DNA of 8,924 bases from Candidatus Krumholzibacteriia bacterium. Its GTDB lineage: Bacteria; Krumholzibacteriota; Krumholzibacteriia; LZORAL124-64-63. How positions within the stretch are numbered: position 1 is the first letter of the stretch; each line of letters begins with the position of its first letter. The notes under the pieces are model-generated. The model searched no databases, was not told the DNA's origin, and saw only the letters and a list, made by a program, of their open reading frames with translations. Both the position numbers and the translations under genes were made by a program. Below are positions 6,684 through 8,924 of this stretch, in pieces. The DNA is taken from the NCBI GenBank assembly GCA_028718575.1, contig JAQULN010000096.1, positions 1 to 8,924 on the forward strand, read 5' to 3'.

Positions 6684-8804
6684 CTAGCGTTTGAACAGCG
6701 CCGGGTCTACGGTGGGGTTCGCCTTGAACTGCTTGACCTCCACCGTCGCGAAGTCCTCGTCGTCATGCTTGATCGTCATGCGATGGGGCAGGGTGAAACC
6801 ATCCTTCTGTTGGTGCGACTCGATGTAGGTCTTCTGGGTGACGGGACCGCCGGTCATGGGGTTGTTTCCCGGGCTCTGCACCATCACCAGCAAGTCGGTC
6901 TGCACATCCAGGAACATGACCGTGGCCTTGTCGCCGAACCGCACCGCCACGGGATGGCATGGCGTGCCCGCGATCTCCATGAGCGCAAGCGCCTGGAACT
7001 CGAGGTCGTCGACCCGGCGCAGGATGTTCAACGTGTCTTCCTGCATGCGGTCGCGCATCTGCTTGATCTCGTCGGCGGACAACTCCTTGGCCTGTATCCC
7101 CGCGGTCCAACCCTGGTCGCCGGCCAGGATCTGCTTCATCTCGCCGAACGGCAGCTTGGTCACGATGTGGAAGTGGTCCGGCAGCTTTACGGTCTGGGCC
7201 ATGGTCATCGCCATGGCGCCTCCGGGAGTCTGGATCGTGACCTCCGATTCCTCGTACCAGCTCTTCAGCGAGGCGAACGCCCGGCCGCCACACTTGTCCC
7301 GCAGCTTACGCATCAGCTCCTTGCCGCGCGCGAGGCTCTCCGGCGTCGCGGCCGGGATCTCCAGCTTGGGCGTGGGCGCGGGGATCGCGATGTCGATCTC
7401 GCGGACCGATCCGAAACGGCTGAAATCGCCGTCGAACTGTTCCGGCGTGCCGACGACCAAAAAGATCAGGTTCTCGGGCTGCCAGACCCGCCGGCAGGCC
7501 GCCTGGATGTCCGCCGGCGTCAGGTTGCGAACCGCCTGCTGGTAGCGCTGCAGGAAGTCCGGCTCGTAGCCGTACATCTCGAAGACCACCAGGCGATCGA
7601 GAATCTTGCGCTTGCTGTCGTAATCGAAGATCTCGCTGTTGAGGATGCTGTCCCTGGCCAGTTCGAGTTCCTCGCGGCTGACCGGTTCGGCCAGCATGCG
7701 TTTGATCTCGTCGAGGATGCCCTGGGCCGCGGCTTCGACTGTCTCGTTCTTGGTCATCGTGTACGCCAGAAAGGCGCCGGGGAACCGCCAGCCGGTTCCC
7801 GGCGCCGCGCCTACCGAATACGCCAGACCGCGGTTCGAGCGGATCTCCTTGAAGAGCCGGCTGGCGAAGCCGCCGCCGAGAATCTCGGCCGCCACCCGGA
7901 TGGCGGCGTAATCCTCGTGGTCATTGCGGATGCCCAGATGCCCCAGCAACACCGTGGCCTGCGTCAATCCGCTCTTGGCGGCGATGTTGACCGAGCTTGG
8001 CAATTGCGGGATCGCCGGGTCGGGCGGCAACGGCGCCGGAGCCGGCGACCAGCCGGCGAAAACTCCCGCGATGCGTTCGACCATCGCCTGAGTTTCGAAA
8101 TCGCCGCTGACGACCAGGAAGGCGCGGTCGGGATGGAAGAAGCGGGCGTGGAAGGCCAGCAGATCCTCGCGCGTCACGGCGTCGATGGTGTCGTACTCCG
8201 GATGCCGGGCCAGCGGGTGATCCGCGCCGAAGAGGACCTTGGGCGCCTCGCGCATGGCGATCTGCAGGGGCTCGTCGTTGCGGCGGGCGATGCTGGCTTT
8301 CTGCTCCTGCTTCGCCAGATCGAGCTTCTCCTGGGCGAAACGGGGCCGCCGCAGGATGTCGGCCAGCAGGTCGAGTCCCTGGCCGACGTCTTCGGTCAGG
8401 CAGCTCAAGAAGGCGCCGCCGGTGTCCCCGCCGATCCAGGTTTCCAACTGCATGCCGCGGGCTTCGACGAGGGCGTCGATCTCATCGCCGGTGCGCTCGC
8501 CGGCGCCGCCGGTGCGCATCACGCTGCCGGTCATCTGCGCCATGCCAACCTTGTCGGCCGGTTCGTAGATCGAACCGACCATGATCTGCGCCGACAAGGT
8601 GACCATGGGCAGGAAATGGTCTTCGGCTAGATACAGGACCATGCCGTTGTCGAGCACGACGCGCTCGTAGGCGGGCATTTCAAAAGTGTTGAGCGGCGGG
8701 ATCTTGATCTTGTCCCAGGGCTGCTTGGCGACGGCCGTGCCGGCGATGAGAGCCACCGCTGCGAAGATCGCCAAAAGGCCCAGGGTCATGCGATTCGTCT
8801 TCAT
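6684..8804 (-). CDS. Secreted M16 (insulinase/pitrilysin) family protein lacking the zinc motif, with LolA-like C-terminal domain
   Basis: A 706-residue exported protein. The signal peptide MKTNRMTLGLLAIFAAVALIAGTAVA ends at AVA (about residue 26). The ATG at 8804 is preferred over the GTG at 8807 because AAAGGA lies about 6 nt upstream of the ATG. The M16 N-domain spans about 42-250 and opens ERVVLDNGMVLYLAEDHFLP. Where active enzymes have HxxEH (in GLAHFLEHMLFKGT) this one reads GMAQMTGSVMRTGG: Q90, G93 and S94 replace His, Glu and His, so it should not bind catalytic zinc. The second M16 domain (about 270-455) keeps SRLFKEIRSNRGLAYSVG, including the R322/Y329 pair with the spacing seen in active M16 enzymes. 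Residues 490-706 resemble LolA-type lipoprotein-sorting domains, with GDQGW (562-566), GFTLPHRM (669-676) and NPTVDPALF (696-704). It directly follows another M16 gene, 31 bp apart, and is probably the non-zinc partner of a heterodimer in the periplasm. Confidence 0.9.
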   Translation of the reverse strand: MKTNRMTLGLLAIFAAVALIAGTAVAKQPWDKIKIPPLNTFEMPAYERVVLDNGMVLYLAEDHFLPMVTLSAQIMVGSIYEPADKVGMAQMTGSVMRTGGAGERTGDEIDALVEARGMQLETWIGGDTGGAFLSCLTEDVGQGLDLLADILRRPRFAQEKLDLAKQEQKASIARRNDEPLQIAMREAPKVLFGADHPLARHPEYDTIDAVTREDLLAFHARFFHPDRAFLVVSGDFETQAMVERIAGVFAGWSPAPAPLPPDPAIPQLPSSVNIAAKSGLTQATVLLGHLGIRNDHEDYAAIRVAAEILGGGFASRLFKEIRSNRGLAYSVGAAPGTGWRFPGAFLAYTMTKNETVEAAAQGILDEIKRMLAEPVSREELELARDSILNSEIFDYDSKRKILDRLVVFEMYGYEPDFLQRYQQAVRNLTPADIQAACRRVWQPENLIFLVVGTPEQFDGDFSRFGSVREIDIAIPAPTPKLEIPAATPESLARGKELMRKLRDKCGGRAFASLKSWYEESEVTIQTPGGAMAMTMAQTVKLPDHFHIVTKLPFGEMKQILAGDQGWTAGIQAKELSADEIKQMRDRMQEDTLNILRRVDDLEFQALALMEIAGTPCHPVAVRFGDKATVMFLDVQTDLLVMVQSPGNNPMTGGPVTQKTYIESHQQKDGFTLPHRMTIKHDDEDFATVEVKQFKANPTVDPALFKR

Positions 8805-8835
8805 CACGGGTCCTTTCTCAGCTCGCGCGCGGCGG

Positions 8836-8924
8836 CTAGGCTTCCTGTTTCTGGCTCATGGCGACGGTCCGGTTGCGCTCCTGGAAAATCTCGGCGGCGA
8901 CACGGCGAACGGCTTCGAGCGTGA
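8836..8924 (-). CDS. M16 family peptidase, C-terminal end only
   Basis: The last 28 codons of a gene that enters from the right edge, ending at TAG (8838-8836). The peptide contains TLEAVRRVAAEIFQERNRTVAM. This is the usual ending of the second M16 domain, where a helix (RVAAEIF) is followed by an E-N-R-T-V strand. It lies 31 bp upstream of the zinc-less M16 gene on the same strand, so the two are probably one operon. By analogy with known M16B pairs it should carry the HxxEH zinc motif, but that part is outside the window. Confidence 0.7.
   Translation of the reverse strand, partial: TLEAVRRVAAEIFQERNRTVAMSQKQEA

Noticed and set aside
6464..6694. 76-codon plus-strand frame with an N-terminal hydrophobic stretch
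   Set aside because: There is no good ribosome binding site, the hydrophobic part coincides with T-rich DNA, the tail is low-complexity Pro/Arg, and it overlaps the end of the M16 gene. It is kept only as a possibility within the regulatory-island finding.
6600..8630. 676-codon plus-strand open frame opposite the M16 gene
   Set aside because: The minus strand encodes a clear signal peptide and M16 domains, while the plus-strand product has no family features. It is a shadow.

Overview
The window is GC-rich bacterial DNA that appears chromosomal. It is densely packed, with genes on both strands and no RNA genes, insertion sequences, CRISPR arrays or phage genes that I can see. Signal peptides, an outer-membrane beta-barrel candidate and secreted M16 peptidase-family proteins point to a Gram-negative (diderm) organism. 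I cannot name the phylum. Several genes appear to use non-ATG starts (GTG for serS, pyrE and the glycosyltransferase; apparently CTG for the Wzi-like gene).

Left part (1-1540): on the minus strand, serS (seryl-tRNA synthetase) is followed after 33 bp by the start of a membrane protein that leaves the window and is probably a sensor kinase. The intergenic region upstream of serS holds two back-to-back sigma70-like promoters, one for serS leftward and one for the pyr operon rightward.

Middle (1571-4382): a tight plus-strand operon of pyrF (OMP decarboxylase), pyrE (orotate phosphoribosyltransferase) and a polytopic GT-C-type glycosyltransferase. The first two carry out the last two steps of UMP synthesis. 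The third overlaps pyrE by one base (TAGTG). The operon ends in a perfect 8-bp stem-loop, which it shares with the convergent gene on the other side.

Right of centre (4419-6310, minus strand): a strongly translated small hydrophobic membrane protein is followed, with a 4-base overlap, by a signal-peptide-bearing beta-barrel protein resembling the capsule-assembly protein Wzi. A glycosyltransferase facing a Wzi-like protein suggests surface-glycan work, but nothing proves the two act together. Bases 6311-6683 hold no convincing gene. They contain an AT-rich island with a good TATAAT promoter and a strong GC stem-loop.

Right end (6684-8924, minus strand): two consecutive M16 (insulinase/pitrilysin) family genes. 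The first is represented only by its last 28 codons. The second is complete and secreted. It has lost the HxxEH zinc motif but keeps the R/Y motif of the C-terminal M16 domain, and it carries a roughly 200-residue C-terminal extension resembling LolA-type lipoprotein-sorting domains. The pair fits a two-subunit M16B protease in which one partner supplies zinc and the other the R/Y pair. This is the most interesting part of the window; the rest is largely ordinary.
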